A stretch of 64,000 bases of DNA from Blastococcus saxobsidens (GTDB taxonomy: Bacteria; Actinomycetota; Actinomycetes; Mycobacteriales; Geodermatophilaceae), in the NCBI RefSeq assembly GCF_010682065.1, contig NZ_JAAGWG010000002.1, positions 248,001-312,000 of the forward strand. Direction: 5' to 3'. How positions within the stretch are numbered: the first letter of the stretch is position 1; the number at the start of each line of letters is the position of its first letter. The notes beneath the pieces were generated by a model, which made no database searches, was not told where the DNA came from, and saw nothing but the letters and a program-made list of their open reading frames with translations. The translations under genes were made by a program, and so were the position numbers. Below, piece by piece: positions 1-8,614 of this stretch.

Positions 1-707
1 GCCGCCACGTCCTTGAGCCAGTGCCGGACGACCGCCTCGCAGTCGGCATCCGCGCGACCGACGACCAGGCTCCGGGTCACCCACAGCACCTCGCCGAACA
101 GTCCCGCGCCGTCGCCCGGCCGGGCGGCGGGGGCCAGGACGTCGTCGCCCCGGTCGGCCTCGCGCAGCAGGGCGAGCACCGGGTCGAGGTAGCGGTGGAC
201 CGCCTCGCGCGCGACCGCGGCCCCCAGGGCGACGGCCGCGTCCTGGAGCAGGTCGAGGCACTCCTCGAGCGGTTCCTCGCGGCCGGCCAGCCACGCGTCG
301 ACGTCCACCAGCAGCTCCACCAGCAGGATGCCGTGGTCGTGCAGCCGCAGCGTGATCTCGCGGACGCCGCCGCACAGGGCCGGGTCCCGGCCGGCGAAGG
401 CCTCGGGGAGGTGCTCCGGGCGCAGCGAGCCCGTCAGCACGTGCACCGGAAGGTCGACGGCGAGGTCGCTGATCACCCGGTACCGGTTCGCCGCGCTCGC
501 CGGCCGGACGTGCTCCAGCCGGACGACCGGCGGTGCCGGCTCGGTCCCGGGCTGTCCCGCCGGTGCCGGGGCGAGCCGGTGGAGCAGCCGGTCGACCGGC
601 TCCTGCTGGGACGTCCAGAACCGGGCGTACCGCTCGGGCTCCCGGACCGCCGCTCCGGGCACGGTCGTATGGTCGACGACGGTGGGCGCCAGGACGCGCA
701 GCTGCAT
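1..707 (-). CDS. Unrecognised protein, C-terminal end cut off by window edge
   Basis: The frame opens at an ATG that shares an ATGA overlap with the stop of the upstream solute-binding-like gene and stays open to the left edge, giving at least 235 residues. The visible part is acidic and leucine-rich with no signal peptide or membrane segment. It begins MQLRVLAPTVVDHTTV and is predicted mostly helical after residue 100. I do not recognise the family. The overlap implies translational coupling with the upstream gene, so the two products probably act together. Codon use matches the neighbours. The coding call rests on the overlap and third-position GC; the function is unknown. Confidence 0.7.
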   Translation of the reverse strand, partial: MQLRVLAPTVVDHTTVPGAAVREPERYARFWTSQQEPVDRLLHRLAPAPAGQPGTEPAPPVVRLEHVRPASAANRYRVISDLAVDLPVHVLTGSLRPEHLPEAFAGRDPALCGGVREITLRLHDHGILLVELLVDVDAWLAGREEPLEECLDLLQDAAVALGAAVAREAVHRYLDPVLALLREADRGDDVLAPAARPGDGAGLFGEVLWVTRSLVVGRADADCEAVVRHWLKDVA

Positions 708-1789
708 CAGTCGCTCCCCGTCAGCGCCAGCGCGCGGGCGTCGACCTGGAACACCCGTCCCTGCGCCGGTCCGTTGAGCAGCTTCACCGGCACCAGCAGG
801 CCCTCGGTGGCCTCGCCCGCTGCCGACACGAAGGGCGCGGGCCAGGACAGCACCCGGGCCCGGGTGCCGCGGGGTGCGACCAGGGCCGGCGTCCCGTCGG
901 CGGCGAACAGCTCGACCAGGTCGGCGTCGTCGACCGGCTCGAGCAGCACCTCGACGTCCGCACCGCCCTCGGTCAGCCCCGTGACGATGCGGGTGTAGGT
1001 GTCGGTCCCCTTGAGCGCAGCCAGCCCCGCGTCGAAGTCGCGCATCACCGCGGCCGCCTCGGCCGTCCGCGGCATCACGAAGTACAGGCCCTCGGTGGAC
1101 CGCACCAGCGGGTCGTCGCCGGGGAGGTGGCCGAAGCGGGCCGGATCGGGGTCGAACCGGGGGTCGTCCAGGACCGCGCGCCCGGACAGCAGGCCCTCGG
1201 GCAGCAGGTCGATCTCCCCGTCGGCCAGGGCGCGGAACGCGGCCGTGCTCGTGGGGTACTCCACGAACCCGGGCACGGCGTCCTCCAGCTCGGACCAGTA
1301 GTCGTAGCCGGCGATCCGCCCGACCCGCAGGCCGGCCAGGTCGTCCGGCGTGCGGACCAGCGGTTCGCCGCGCGAGCGGTCGTAGAACAGCACGTACTGG
1401 AACTCGACCAGCGGCTCGGAGAGCAGCAGGGACGACCGCCGGGACTCGCTGCCCACCAGCGGGAAGGCGCCGATGGTCTCCCCCGTGGCCGCACGCTTCT
1501 CCGCCAGCGACCAGGAGGTGAAGTCGACCTGGGGGGTGTACCCCTGCGCGCGCAGCACCTCGGTGACCAGCTCGGTCAGCGGCCCACCCTCGGGCAGGTC
1601 CGGGCCGACGAACGGCGCCCAGGGCCCGCTGGACACGAGCACGGGCCGGGGCGTCGTCGCGGAGGTCCGGCCGAGCTGGATCGCGACGTACCCGAAGACC
1701 GCGGTGAGCAGCACGGTGACCAGCACCGTGGGGACGACGACCCGGAGCACCGGCCACCGCCGGAGGAGTCGACCGAACCGTAGGCGCAC
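707..1789 (-). CDS. Membrane-anchored family 3 solute-binding-like protein
   Basis: A 360-residue protein with one N-terminal membrane segment (about residues 14-38) followed by an extracytoplasmic domain resembling SBP_bac_3 periplasmic binding proteins (about 48-265), including the GLRVGRIAGYDYWSELE-type lobe. The last 90 residues form a separate beta-rich tail. It has an uncleaved-looking anchor rather than a lipobox, and no ABC permease lies beside it, so it may be a sensor or binding subunit rather than a standard importer. The start is GTG with no Shine-Dalgarno; a TACGGT -10 box ends 8 bases upstream, suggesting a leaderless mRNA. The stop overlaps the next gene. The family is clear; the ligand is unknown. 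Confidence 0.75.
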   Translation of the reverse strand: MRLRFGRLLRRWPVLRVVVPTVLVTVLLTAVFGYVAIQLGRTSATTPRPVLVSSGPWAPFVGPDLPEGGPLTELVTEVLRAQGYTPQVDFTSWSLAEKRAATGETIGAFPLVGSESRRSSLLLSEPLVEFQYVLFYDRSRGEPLVRTPDDLAGLRVGRIAGYDYWSELEDAVPGFVEYPTSTAAFRALADGEIDLLPEGLLSGRAVLDDPRFDPDPARFGHLPGDDPLVRSTEGLYFVMPRTAEAAAVMRDFDAGLAALKGTDTYTRIVTGLTEGGADVEVLLEPVDDADLVELFAADGTPALVAPRGTRARVLSWPAPFVSAAGEATEGLLVPVKLLNGPAQGRVFQVDARALALTGSD

Positions 1790-1797
1790 AGTGACCC

Positions 1798-1803
1798 ACC
1801 GTA
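1798..1803 (-). promoter_or_regulatory. Putative -10 box, leaderless start of the solute-binding-like gene
   Basis: TACGGT on the minus strand fits the actinobacterial TANNNT -10 consensus and ends 8 bases before the GTG start, which lacks a Shine-Dalgarno. This spacing puts transcription start at or beside the start codon. Confidence 0.45.
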
Positions 1804-1882
1804 TCGGCGCGCGCGAGCATCAGGAACGAACGCCGCTCCGACACGTCGGACGGCGCGGCCCCCCAACCCCCAGGAGGGCCGA

Positions 1883-2422
1883 TCAGGTGCGGAAGGACCC
1901 GGCGTCCTGCGTCGTGGAGCCGGTCAGCGCACCGACGACCCGCTCGGCCGCGCCGTAGACCAGCAGGGCGACGGCGATGAGGACGGCGGGGGGCACGACG
2001 ACCGGCCCCGCGAGCAGCGAGATGGCGAGGACCCCGGGGGCGCTGCGCCACCAGCCCTCCCCGCGCACCGGGTCGCCGAACGCGCCCCAGCGCACGCCGC
2101 ACCACATCAGCCAGCGCCGGACCACCGGCACGCCGCTCTCCCGCATGACCCGCCGGAAGACGCCGTCGGCCTGGCGGGCGTTCACCGCGCCGCCGGCGAT
2201 CCCCTCCGTGCACAGCCAGTCGTGCAGGATCGCCGCGGCGGTGTACCGGCCGAAGCGCGGCACCAGCCACACGACCACCCGCGGCACGGTCGCGAAGTCG
2301 GTCGGGAAGCCGGCGGGCACCACGAAGCGGTCCCGCTTGCCCCGGTAGACCAGCGGCTCCACGACCGCCCAGTGCTCGTCGTCCAGCCGCCGGACGACGA
2401 CGTCCCCCACCTCGAACGGCAC
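1883..2422 (-). CDS. DUF1353 family protein
   Basis: About 179 residues. The N-terminal 125 residues match DUF1353 (the phage-related family with a VPAGFPTDFATVPR motif and a conserved ILHDWLC segment), followed by two hydrophobic segments near the C terminus that look like membrane anchors. Function is unknown. The chosen GTG start begins VPFEVGD and has GGGGGAG just upstream; a longer open frame to 2497 would overlap the upstream membrane-protein gene. It lies 22 bases downstream of that gene, so the two are probably co-transcribed. The fusion to membrane segments is a variation on the phage-type family. Confidence 0.75.
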   Translation of the reverse strand: MPFEVGDVVVRRLDDEHWAVVEPLVYRGKRDRFVVPAGFPTDFATVPRVVVWLVPRFGRYTAAAILHDWLCTEGIAGGAVNARQADGVFRRVMRESGVPVVRRWLMWCGVRWGAFGDPVRGEGWWRSAPGVLAISLLAGPVVVPPAVLIAVALLVYGAAERVVGALTGSTTQDAGSFRT

Positions 2423-2444
2423 GCGTCTCCCCCGGTCCTCGTGC

Positions 2445-3143
2445 TCAGCGGAGCGCCGCGGCGCCCCGGCCCCCGTCGCCGACCCGCTCCGGTGCACCGG
2501 TGGCGGCCAGCCGCCGGTCGACGAACCGGAACAGCAGCAGGAACGCCAGGGCGAGCAGGACGACGAAGGCCAGGTTGCGCAGGGCGATCGCGTAGCCCTG
2601 CGCGGCGACGTCCATGAAGTCGTACGGGTACCAGTCGGTGACGGTGCCCTGCGCCAGGATCCAGGCGATCCAGGCCACCGGCCACAGGAGCGCCCTCGCC
2701 ACCACGCCCGAGGTGATCCGCGGGCGGGGGCCGAACAGCAGCCAGCCCAGCACGGTCATCACCGGGGAGACGTAGTGCTCACCGGCGTTGGTCCAGGCGT
2801 TCACGCCCTCCGGGTCGTACAGCGGTGCCAGCACCACCGCGTACACGATGCCGGTGATCGTGATGCCGAGCAGCGACGCCAGGCGGACGACGCGCCACCA
2901 CCGCCCGTCGTGGTCGGCGTCGCGGACGAGCGGCAGCACGGCGGCCAGCACGAGCAGGTTGCTCTGCACCGTGAAGTAGCTGAAGAAGCGCACCACGCGC
3001 TCGACCACGCCGAGGGAGGCGTCCTCGGGGTCGACCAGGTGCAGCACGAACTCGGTCGCGACCGAGACCAGCACGACCGCGGCGAGCACCGCCCACCACG
3101 CGCGGGCGACGGTTCGGGGGGCACCGGGCGTCGGGGTCGTCAC
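2445..3143 (-). CDS. Pr6Pr family membrane protein
   Basis: A 232-residue integral membrane protein with about six hydrophobic segments, matching the Pr6Pr/FAR-17a-like family of actinobacteria (motifs FFSYFTVQSNLLV and TDWYPYDFMD). Biochemical function is not established; related eukaryotic proteins include androgen-induced hydrolases of lipid esters, but that activity cannot be transferred by sight. The GTG start has no Shine-Dalgarno, and CATGAT 8 bases upstream could serve as the -10 of a leaderless transcript. The DUF1353 gene follows directly. Confidence 0.8.
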   Translation of the reverse strand: MTTPTPGAPRTVARAWWAVLAAVVLVSVATEFVLHLVDPEDASLGVVERVVRFFSYFTVQSNLLVLAAVLPLVRDADHDGRWWRVVRLASLLGITITGIVYAVVLAPLYDPEGVNAWTNAGEHYVSPVMTVLGWLLFGPRPRITSGVVARALLWPVAWIAWILAQGTVTDWYPYDFMDVAAQGYAIALRNLAFVVLLALAFLLLFRFVDRRLAATGAPERVGDGGRGAAALR

Positions 3144-3355
3144 GGGCGCCGATCATGCCGTGCCCGTGCGTGCCCGCCGGGAGGTGGTGAGCAGGCCGAG
3201 GTCAGCAGCCGCACGAGGCGGGGGCAGGCGGCTGCGTGAGCAACGCGGTGGTGGGCGTGCTGCAGCCCTGCGCTCGGGCCGGGCCCTCCTCCGACCGGAG
3301 GACATCACACCCGGCCGGCGCATCCTTTCCCGCGGCGTTGGGCATGGAGACGATC

Positions 3356-4369
3356 ATGCGCCTGCCCGAGCCGAGGGGTCCGCTGACCGACGCCCTGACC
3401 CGTGACCTCCTCACCCGCTCGCCGTTGCCGGCGAGCACGCACGAGATCGCCGACCAGCTGGTGGCGCGGGTGGACGACGCGCTCACCGACGACGACCTCC
3501 AGCTCGCGCTGGCGATCTGCTACGAGCTGCACTACCGCGGTTTCGAGGGCGTGTCCGACGACTGGGAGTGGGACACCGGGCTGCTCGGCCTGCGGGCCGG
3601 TCTGGAGCGGGCGCACCTGGCGGCGCTGCGCGGGCTGGTCGGCCCGGTCACCGCCACCGACGAGTCGATCGACCGGCAGATCACCGCGCTGATCGACGCC
3701 GACGAGAGCCCGTCGCTGTCGTCCTACATGTCCAAGCACGGCACGGCCGAGCAGTGGCGCGAGTACCTGACCCTCCGGTCGGTCTACCACCTCAAGGAGG
3801 CCGACCCGCACACCTTCGCCATCCCCCGGCTCTCCGGCCGGGCCAAGGCGGCGATGGTGGAGATCCAGGCCGACGAGTACGGCGGCGGGTCAGCCGCGCG
3901 GATGCACAGCGAGCTGTTCGCCGGGCTGCTCCGCGACCTCGACCTGGACGCCGGCTACGGCGCGCTGTGGGACGAGGCGCCGGCCGCGGCGTTCGCCTCG
4001 GTGAACACCATGTCCCTGTTCGGCCTGCACCGCCGCTGGCGCGGTGCGGCCCTGGGCCACCTGACCGCGGTGGAGATGACCTCCTCCGAGCCCAGCCGCC
4101 GCTACTCCGCCGGCCTGCGCCGGCTCGGCCACGACGAGCGCACCACGGTCTTCTACGACGAGCACGTCGAGGCCGACGCCGTGCACGAGCAGATCGCCTC
4201 GGTGGACATGTGCGGCTCGCTGGTCGCCGAGGAGCCCGAGCTCGCCGCCGACGTCCTCTTCGGCGCCGCCTGCTCGCTGGCCATGGACGGGCTGGCCGCC
4301 TCCCACCTGCTCGGCGCGTGGGAGGCCGGCAGCTCCGCGCTCTACCGGGAGCGGGCGCTCGCCGCCTGA
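3356..4369 (+). CDS. Iron-containing redox enzyme family protein (haem-oxygenase-like fold)
   Basis: A 337-residue soluble protein of the iron-containing redox enzyme family, a haem-oxygenase/TenA-like helical fold that often holds a di-iron site. Visible family features are the [14 protein letters not shown] start of the fold, the [18 protein letters not shown] segment with His and Glu ligands, and the [11 protein letters not shown] segment late in the protein. Substrates in this family are diverse and mostly unknown. ATG 3356 is preferred because GGAG lies six bases upstream; a possible ATG at 3344 is less well placed. Its 3' end overlaps the convergent BASS transporter gene by 28 bases. 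Confidence 0.8.
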   Translation: MRLPEPRGPLTDALTRDLLTRSPLPASTHEIADQLVARVDDALTDDDLQLALAICYELHYRGFEGVSDDWEWDTGLLGLRAGLERAHLAALRGLVGPVTATDESIDRQITALIDADESPSLSSYMSKHGTAEQWREYLTLRSVYHLKEADPHTFAIPRLSGRAKAAMVEIQADEYGGGSAARMHSELFAGLLRDLDLDAGYGALWDEAPAAAFASVNTMSLFGLHRRWRGAALGHLTAVEMTSSEPSRRYSAGLRRLGHDERTTVFYDEHVEADAVHEQIASVDMCGSLVAEEPELAADVLFGAACSLAMDGLAASHLLGAWEAGSSALYRERALAA

Positions 4370-5235
4370 TCGGCCGGGGCACCGGCCCCCCGGCTGATCA
4401 GCCACCCGAACGCCGCGGCCAGCGGGAACATCAGCACCCCGTAGACGGCGGCCGGCACGGCCAGCTCGACGTTGCCCAGCACGCTGAGGGCCACCGTGAT
4501 GGCCAGCGTGCTGTTGTGGACGCCGATCTCGAACGCGCAGGCGATCGCCTGGCCGCGTGCCACCCCGAGCAGCCGCGGCACGGCGAACCCCACGCCCAGG
4601 CTCAGCAGGCAGAACAGGACCGCCGGCAGGCCCACCTGGCGGAGGTACTCCCCCACCCGGTCCTGCTCGGCCACGATCGTCCCGACGATCACCAGCGCGA
4701 GCACCACGGCCGACATGATCCGGACCGGCTTGTCCATCCGGTCGGCGAAGCCCGGGGCCCGGTTGCGCACGAGCATGCCCAGCAGCACCGGCACCAGCAC
4801 GATCGCGAACACCTGCAGCGTCTTGCCGAACTGCAGCCCCAGGCTGCCGGCGTCGGCCGGGTCGAACCAGCCGATCGCCAGGTTGGTGACCAGCGGCAGC
4901 GTGACGACGGCGACCACCGAGTTGATCGCGGTGAGGCTGATGTTGAGCGCGACGTCGCCCCGGAAGAGGTGGCTGAACAGGTTCGCGGTCGTGCCGCCCG
5001 GCGAGGCGGCCAGCAGCAGCATGCCGACGGCCAGCAGCGGCGGGAGGTCGAAGGCCAGCACCAGCCCGAAGCACAGCACGGGCAGGACGAGCAGCTGCAG
5101 CCCCAGTGCCAGGAGGACGACCTTCGGCCGGCGACCCACCTCGGCGAAGTCCTGGGTGGTCAGGGACAGGCCGAGGCCGAACATGACGACGGCGAGCGCC
5201 AGGGGCAGGGCGACGGTGACGAGCGCGGAACTCAT
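4342..5235 (-). CDS. Bile acid:sodium symporter (BASS) family transporter
   Basis: A 297-residue membrane protein with nine to ten hydrophobic segments and the BASS/SBF hallmarks: an [18 protein letters not shown] segment and the paired crossover region containing [13 protein letters not shown]. The family carries out Na+-coupled uptake of organic anions; bacterial substrates include bile acids, pantothenate and keto acids. The start is ATG 5235, with GGAGG four bases upstream; an in-frame ATG at 5295 lacks one. It converges with and overlaps the iron redox gene by 28 bases. The family call is firm; the substrate is unknown. Confidence 0.88.
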   Translation of the reverse strand: MSSALVTVALPLALAVVMFGLGLSLTTQDFAEVGRRPKVVLLALGLQLLVLPVLCFGLVLAFDLPPLLAVGMLLLAASPGGTTANLFSHLFRGDVALNISLTAINSVVAVVTLPLVTNLAIGWFDPADAGSLGLQFGKTLQVFAIVLVPVLLGMLVRNRAPGFADRMDKPVRIMSAVVLALVIVGTIVAEQDRVGEYLRQVGLPAVLFCLLSLGVGFAVPRLLGVARGQAIACAFEIGVHNSTLAITVALSVLGNVELAVPAAVYGVLMFPLAAAFGWLISRGAGAPADQAASARSR

Positions 5236-5454
5236 CGGACCTCCGATTCGGGAGCCGCCGGCGGCGGTAGGGGCATCATGAGGGACGAAGGTCACATCCC
5301 GGCACGCGGGCTCCCCGGTCCGCCCGACCGGGTGGCGCGCAACCGAGTGGCGCGCCGATCCGGCTCAACATCGACCGGTGCAGTCCGAAACCATCCCGGG
5401 AACGTCGACCGGGCTCCCGTGCGATGCCCGGCCCCGGGGGCAGGGAGAGCTTTG

Positions 5455-6999
5455 ATGCGCAGGCGCGAGTCGGGTCGGGCATCGGTTGCGGCCGAGCAGC
5501 CGAGGGACGTGGAGGCGCTCGAGCGCGTGATCGAGGGGCTCGACGCCTCGGTGACCAGTGAGCTCGAGGCGCACCAGCGGATCATGTCGGTGCTGGTCGA
5601 CGCGTTGGGCCTCTCCTACGGCGCGGCCTGGCTGCCCGACGGGCGGGGCGGCTTCGTGCTCCGCGTGACCGAGGGCCAGGCCGCCGACGCCATGGCGGCG
5701 CGGTGGAAGCCGGGCGAGGCGATGGTCGAGGGCGCCGGCTACGGCGGCGAGGCACTGCGCCGACGGACGACCGTGCTCATGGACGACACCACCACGGGCG
5801 ACACCTGCCTGCGCTGGGCCGCCGCACGGGCGGCCGGCGCCCACCAGGGCTGCTTCCTGCCCGTCGTGGAGGACGGCCGGGTCACCGCCGTCCTCGAGTA
5901 CTACAGCCGGAGCCCGCTCCCGTTCTTCGGCGGCCGCGCCCAGAAGTGGGCGGCCCTGGGCCGGCTCATCGCGCACGCCCGCCGGAGCGCGCTGACCGCC
6001 GCCGCCCTGCGCGAGAGCCTGGACGACCGCAACGCCGTCACCACCGTCGTGAGCCGCGTCGGTGACGCCCGGGACGAGGACTCCGCGCTGCGGGTCGCCC
6101 TGGACGCCGTCCGCGAGGCCTTCGGCTGGGCGTACGGCTCGTTCTGGGCGCTGGACCCGGAGGACAACGTGCTCCGGTTCGCGGTCGAGTCCGGCTCGGC
6201 CGGCGACGAGTTCCGCAAGGTCACGCTGGAGGCCAGCTTCGCCGAGGGCGTGGGCCTCTCCGGCCGCGCCTGGCGCGCCCGCGACCTCGTCTTCGTCTCC
6301 GACCTGGGCGACGTCACCGACTGCGTGCGCCGGCCCGCGGCGATGCGGGCCGGGGTCAAGTCGGGCGTGTGCTTCCCGATCGTGTCCGACGGCCACGTCG
6401 TGGGGACCATGGACTTCTTCGTCACCGAGACGATCGAGCTGAGCGAGTCGCGGGCGTCGGCCCTGCGCAACGTGCAGCAGCTGGTCTCCCAGCGCCTGGA
6501 CATCCTCCGGCGGGCGCAGGCCGACGCGGTCAACTCGCGCGCGCTGCTGGAGACGGTGTCCCGGCTCCGTGACGCGGCCGACGACGCCGGCCGGGTCGCC
6601 GACAGCGCCGTGGGCAAGGCGTCGTCGATGACCACCGAGGTGGCGGCGCTGGCCACCGCGTCCGGGGCGGTCGGCGACGTGATCCGGATCATCTCCTCGA
6701 TCGCCGACCAGACGAACCTGCTGGCGCTCAACGCGACGATCGAGGCGGCCCGGGCGGGCGAGTCGGGCAAGGGCTTCGCCGTCGTCGCCAACGAGGTCAA
6801 GGAGCTGGCCCGCGAGACCGCCGCGGCGACGAACAAGGTGTCGGAGCAGATCGCCGGCATCCAGGCGAGCACGGACTCCGTCTCCACCGGCATCCACGCG
6901 ACCAGCGAGGTGATCGGCCAGCTCGACGCCGTCCAGGCCCGCATCGGGGAGATCCTCGAGGAGCAGGTGCGGATGGCCCGGGCGTTCGAGACGGCCTGA
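5455..6999 (+). CDS. Soluble GAF-GAF methyl-accepting chemotaxis protein
   Basis: 514 residues in this order: a short N-terminus, GAF domain 1 (about 20-165), GAF domain 2 (about 190-335), and a cytoplasmic MCP signalling domain (about 360-514). The signalling hairpin tip is intact, with [20 protein letters not shown] followed by [15 protein letters not shown]. There is no membrane segment, so it senses a cytoplasmic signal, perhaps redox, light or a small molecule through GAF, and passes it to CheA/CheW. No che genes are in the window. ATG 5455 is chosen because GGGAGAG precedes it. The signalling domain is short and stops soon after the hairpin, as in other actinobacterial GAF-MCPs. Confidence 0.85.
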   Translation: MRRRESGRASVAAEQPRDVEALERVIEGLDASVTSELEAHQRIMSVLVDALGLSYGAAWLPDGRGGFVLRVTEGQAADAMAARWKPGEAMVEGAGYGGEALRRRTTVLMDDTTTGDTCLRWAAARAAGAHQGCFLPVVEDGRVTAVLEYYSRSPLPFFGGRAQKWAALGRLIAHARRSALTAAALRESLDDRNAVTTVVSRVGDARDEDSALRVALDAVREAFGWAYGSFWALDPEDNVLRFAVESGSAGDEFRKVTLEASFAEGVGLSGRAWRARDLVFVSDLGDVTDCVRRPAAMRAGVKSGVCFPIVSDGHVVGTMDFFVTETIELSESRASALRNVQQLVSQRLDILRRAQADAVNSRALLETVSRLRDAADDAGRVADSAVGKASSMTTEVAALATASGAVGDVIRIISSIADQTNLLALNATIEAARAGESGKGFAVVANEVKELARETAAATNKVSEQIAGIQASTDSVSTGIHATSEVIGQLDAVQARIGEILEEQVRMARAFETA

Positions 7000-7011
7000 C
7001 CCGCCGGGGGT

Positions 7012-7036
7012 CCGCGCAGCGCACCGACCTGCGCGG
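7012..7036. terminator. Bidirectional hairpin between MCP and CDGSH genes
   Basis: CCGCGCAG and CTGCGCGG pair over 8 bp around a 9-base loop between two convergent genes. There is no U-tract, as is usual for high-GC actinobacteria. Confidence 0.45.
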
Positions 7037-7059
7037 CGCGGGCCCCGCCCCGTGGGCGG

Positions 7060-7374
7060 TCAGTCCTCCCGGCGGAGCTGCGCGGCCGGCCGTGGCCGGC
7101 TGGGGGCGCTGGGTGCGGAGAAGCCGGACCGCTTGTGCGAGCCGTCGCAGAACGGCTTGATGCCGGACTTCCCGCACCGGCACAGCGCGATCGTCTCGCG
7201 GCCGGGGTCGATCTCGGTGCCGTCCTGGTCGACCAGCCGGAAGTTCCCGCGGACGATCAGCGGCCCGTCGCGGTAGGGCGTGATGGTCGCGGCATCGGGC
7301 CCGTCGCCGGGCGGCGGGCCCGCGGCGTCGACGTCCTCGGGCAGGTCCGGCTGGGCCGGCAGCGTTCGTGACAC
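7060..7374 (-). CDS. CDGSH iron-sulfur domain protein
   Basis: A 104-residue cytoplasmic protein with a single CDGSH motif, CRCGKSGIKPFCDGSHKRSG, whose three Cys and one His bind a redox-active 2Fe-2S cluster as in mitoNEET-type proteins. The segment before it (YRDGPLIVRGNFRLVDQDG) is the usual beta-rich lead-in. The role in bacteria is unclear; electron transfer or cluster donation is likely. The start is taken as the GTG at 7374 after GAGGAC, because the longer frame upstream runs into the lipoprotein gene on the same strand. Confidence 0.88.
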   Translation of the reverse strand: MSRTLPAQPDLPEDVDAAGPPPGDGPDAATITPYRDGPLIVRGNFRLVDQDGTEIDPGRETIALCRCGKSGIKPFCDGSHKRSGFSAPSAPSRPRPAAQLRRED

Positions 7375-7426
7375 GTCCTCAGCATGCCCTGCCGACGGCG
7401 GCACCCTCCGCGTGTCCCCCGGCCGG

Positions 7427-8500
7427 TCAGGGGTCGCCGAAACTGAGCGTCTCGACCATGCGGTCGAGCACCCCGACGTTGCGCGCGTAGTCGAACTGCG
7501 GCAGACCCACCGTGTCGACCACCAGGGTCCGTGGTGCCTCCGCTCCCCCACCGAGGTCGACCACGTAGCTGGTGGCCCGCACTCCCGCGGGCCAGAGACC
7601 CTCACCGACGGAGACCCGTTCGACGCGCACCGCCGAGCGACCGCCGACCGTGGTCGCGCGACGGCTGAGCTCGTCCCCCGGACCAGGGCCGGCCACCTGC
7701 TGGAACGGGGCCTGCTCCACCCGGGCGGTCACGGCACCGACCCGGGCATCGGTGTTCGGGGGCACCGTGAAGGGGTCCGGGGCGAACCGGGTGCACGCGG
7801 CGACCGTCTCCCCCGGGTTCGCCGACCACCCCTGCGGATACGCCAGCGAGAACCCGGCCGGGCTCTCGCAGCGCTGGGTGAGCGCCGCGGGGGTCGCGGG
7901 ATCCTCCGCGAGGACATCGACCACGATCCGCTGCGGGGAGTTCGCCGTCCCGACCGCGAACGGCCGCCGCCGGTCGGTCCCGGCGAAGAAGCTGTACGCG
8001 CCCTCGAAGAGGGTGTCCGCCACGAGCTCCTCCAGCACGGTGGCGTCGGCGATCCCCTGCCGCTCCGGCCCCTGCCAGCGCACCGCGCCGGCCTCCTCGT
8101 CGCCCGGCAGCGCGACGTTGGTCAGTGTGATGCCGAGGAACGCCTGCCCGGGCACCTCGACGGGGGCGCCCGACCCCTGGGCCCGCGGCTCGTCGACCCA
8201 GCCGACCTGCCAGCCGGCCGATCCCTCACCGGCGACCTCGAAGACGATCCGGTCGAAGCCGTCGTGCGCCCCGAGCCGCACGTCGGTGAGGGTCACCGGG
8301 CGACCGGCCCCGGCCGCGGCGGAGTCGGCGGTGGTCCCGTCGCCCACCGGTCGCAGCTCGTCGGGGTCGTCCCTCCCGGGGGCCGGGGACTGGCTCCCCG
8401 GGGTCCCGGTCGGGTCGGGCGCCGCGGCCGGTCCGCCGTCGCCGCCGCACGCGGTGAGGAGCAGAGCCGCACACACCCCTGCGGGGAAGAGACGCCACAC
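7427..8500 (-). CDS. Secreted lipoprotein with AMIN-like domain
   Basis: A 357-residue lipoprotein. The N terminus is a short signal peptide with lipobox LLLTACGG (lipidated Cys near residue 18), followed by a low-complexity Ala/Pro/Gly linker. An AMIN-like beta domain follows (about 65-215, containing GFDRIVFEV and QRIVVDV), then a second beta-rich domain to the end. AMIN domains target proteins to the cell wall or envelope, so this is probably a wall-associated protein of the outer membrane face. No enzymatic motif is visible. GTG start with AGGA upstream. Confidence 0.75.
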   Translation of the reverse strand: MWRLFPAGVCAALLLTACGGDGGPAAAPDPTGTPGSQSPAPGRDDPDELRPVGDGTTADSAAAGAGRPVTLTDVRLGAHDGFDRIVFEVAGEGSAGWQVGWVDEPRAQGSGAPVEVPGQAFLGITLTNVALPGDEEAGAVRWQGPERQGIADATVLEELVADTLFEGAYSFFAGTDRRRPFAVGTANSPQRIVVDVLAEDPATPAALTQRCESPAGFSLAYPQGWSANPGETVAACTRFAPDPFTVPPNTDARVGAVTARVEQAPFQQVAGPGPGDELSRRATTVGGRSAVRVERVSVGEGLWPAGVRATSYVVDLGGGAEAPRTLVVDTVGLPQFDYARNVGVLDRMVETLSFGDP

Positions 8501-8599
8501 GGTTCCTGCCTCGGTGTCGGGGTCCGGTCGTCCCCGTCCCCTAGCCCGTGCCCGACCCGTCCGAACCCGGGCGGGCCCGATGCCACCGGATCGTCACAC

Positions 8600-8613
8600 G
8601 GCCCGCGAGGGCC
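8600..8613 (-). terminator. Hairpin just after glnE stop
   Basis: GGCCC and GGGCC flank a 4-base loop directly beyond the glnE stop codon on the minus strand. It is short but very GC-rich and well placed. Confidence 0.4.
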
Positions 8614-8614
8614 C

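Noticed and set aside
3568-5454. Open frame extending the chemoreceptor to 1143 residues
   Set aside because: The added part lies antisense to the BASS gene and has no domain; a Shine-Dalgarno supports 5455.
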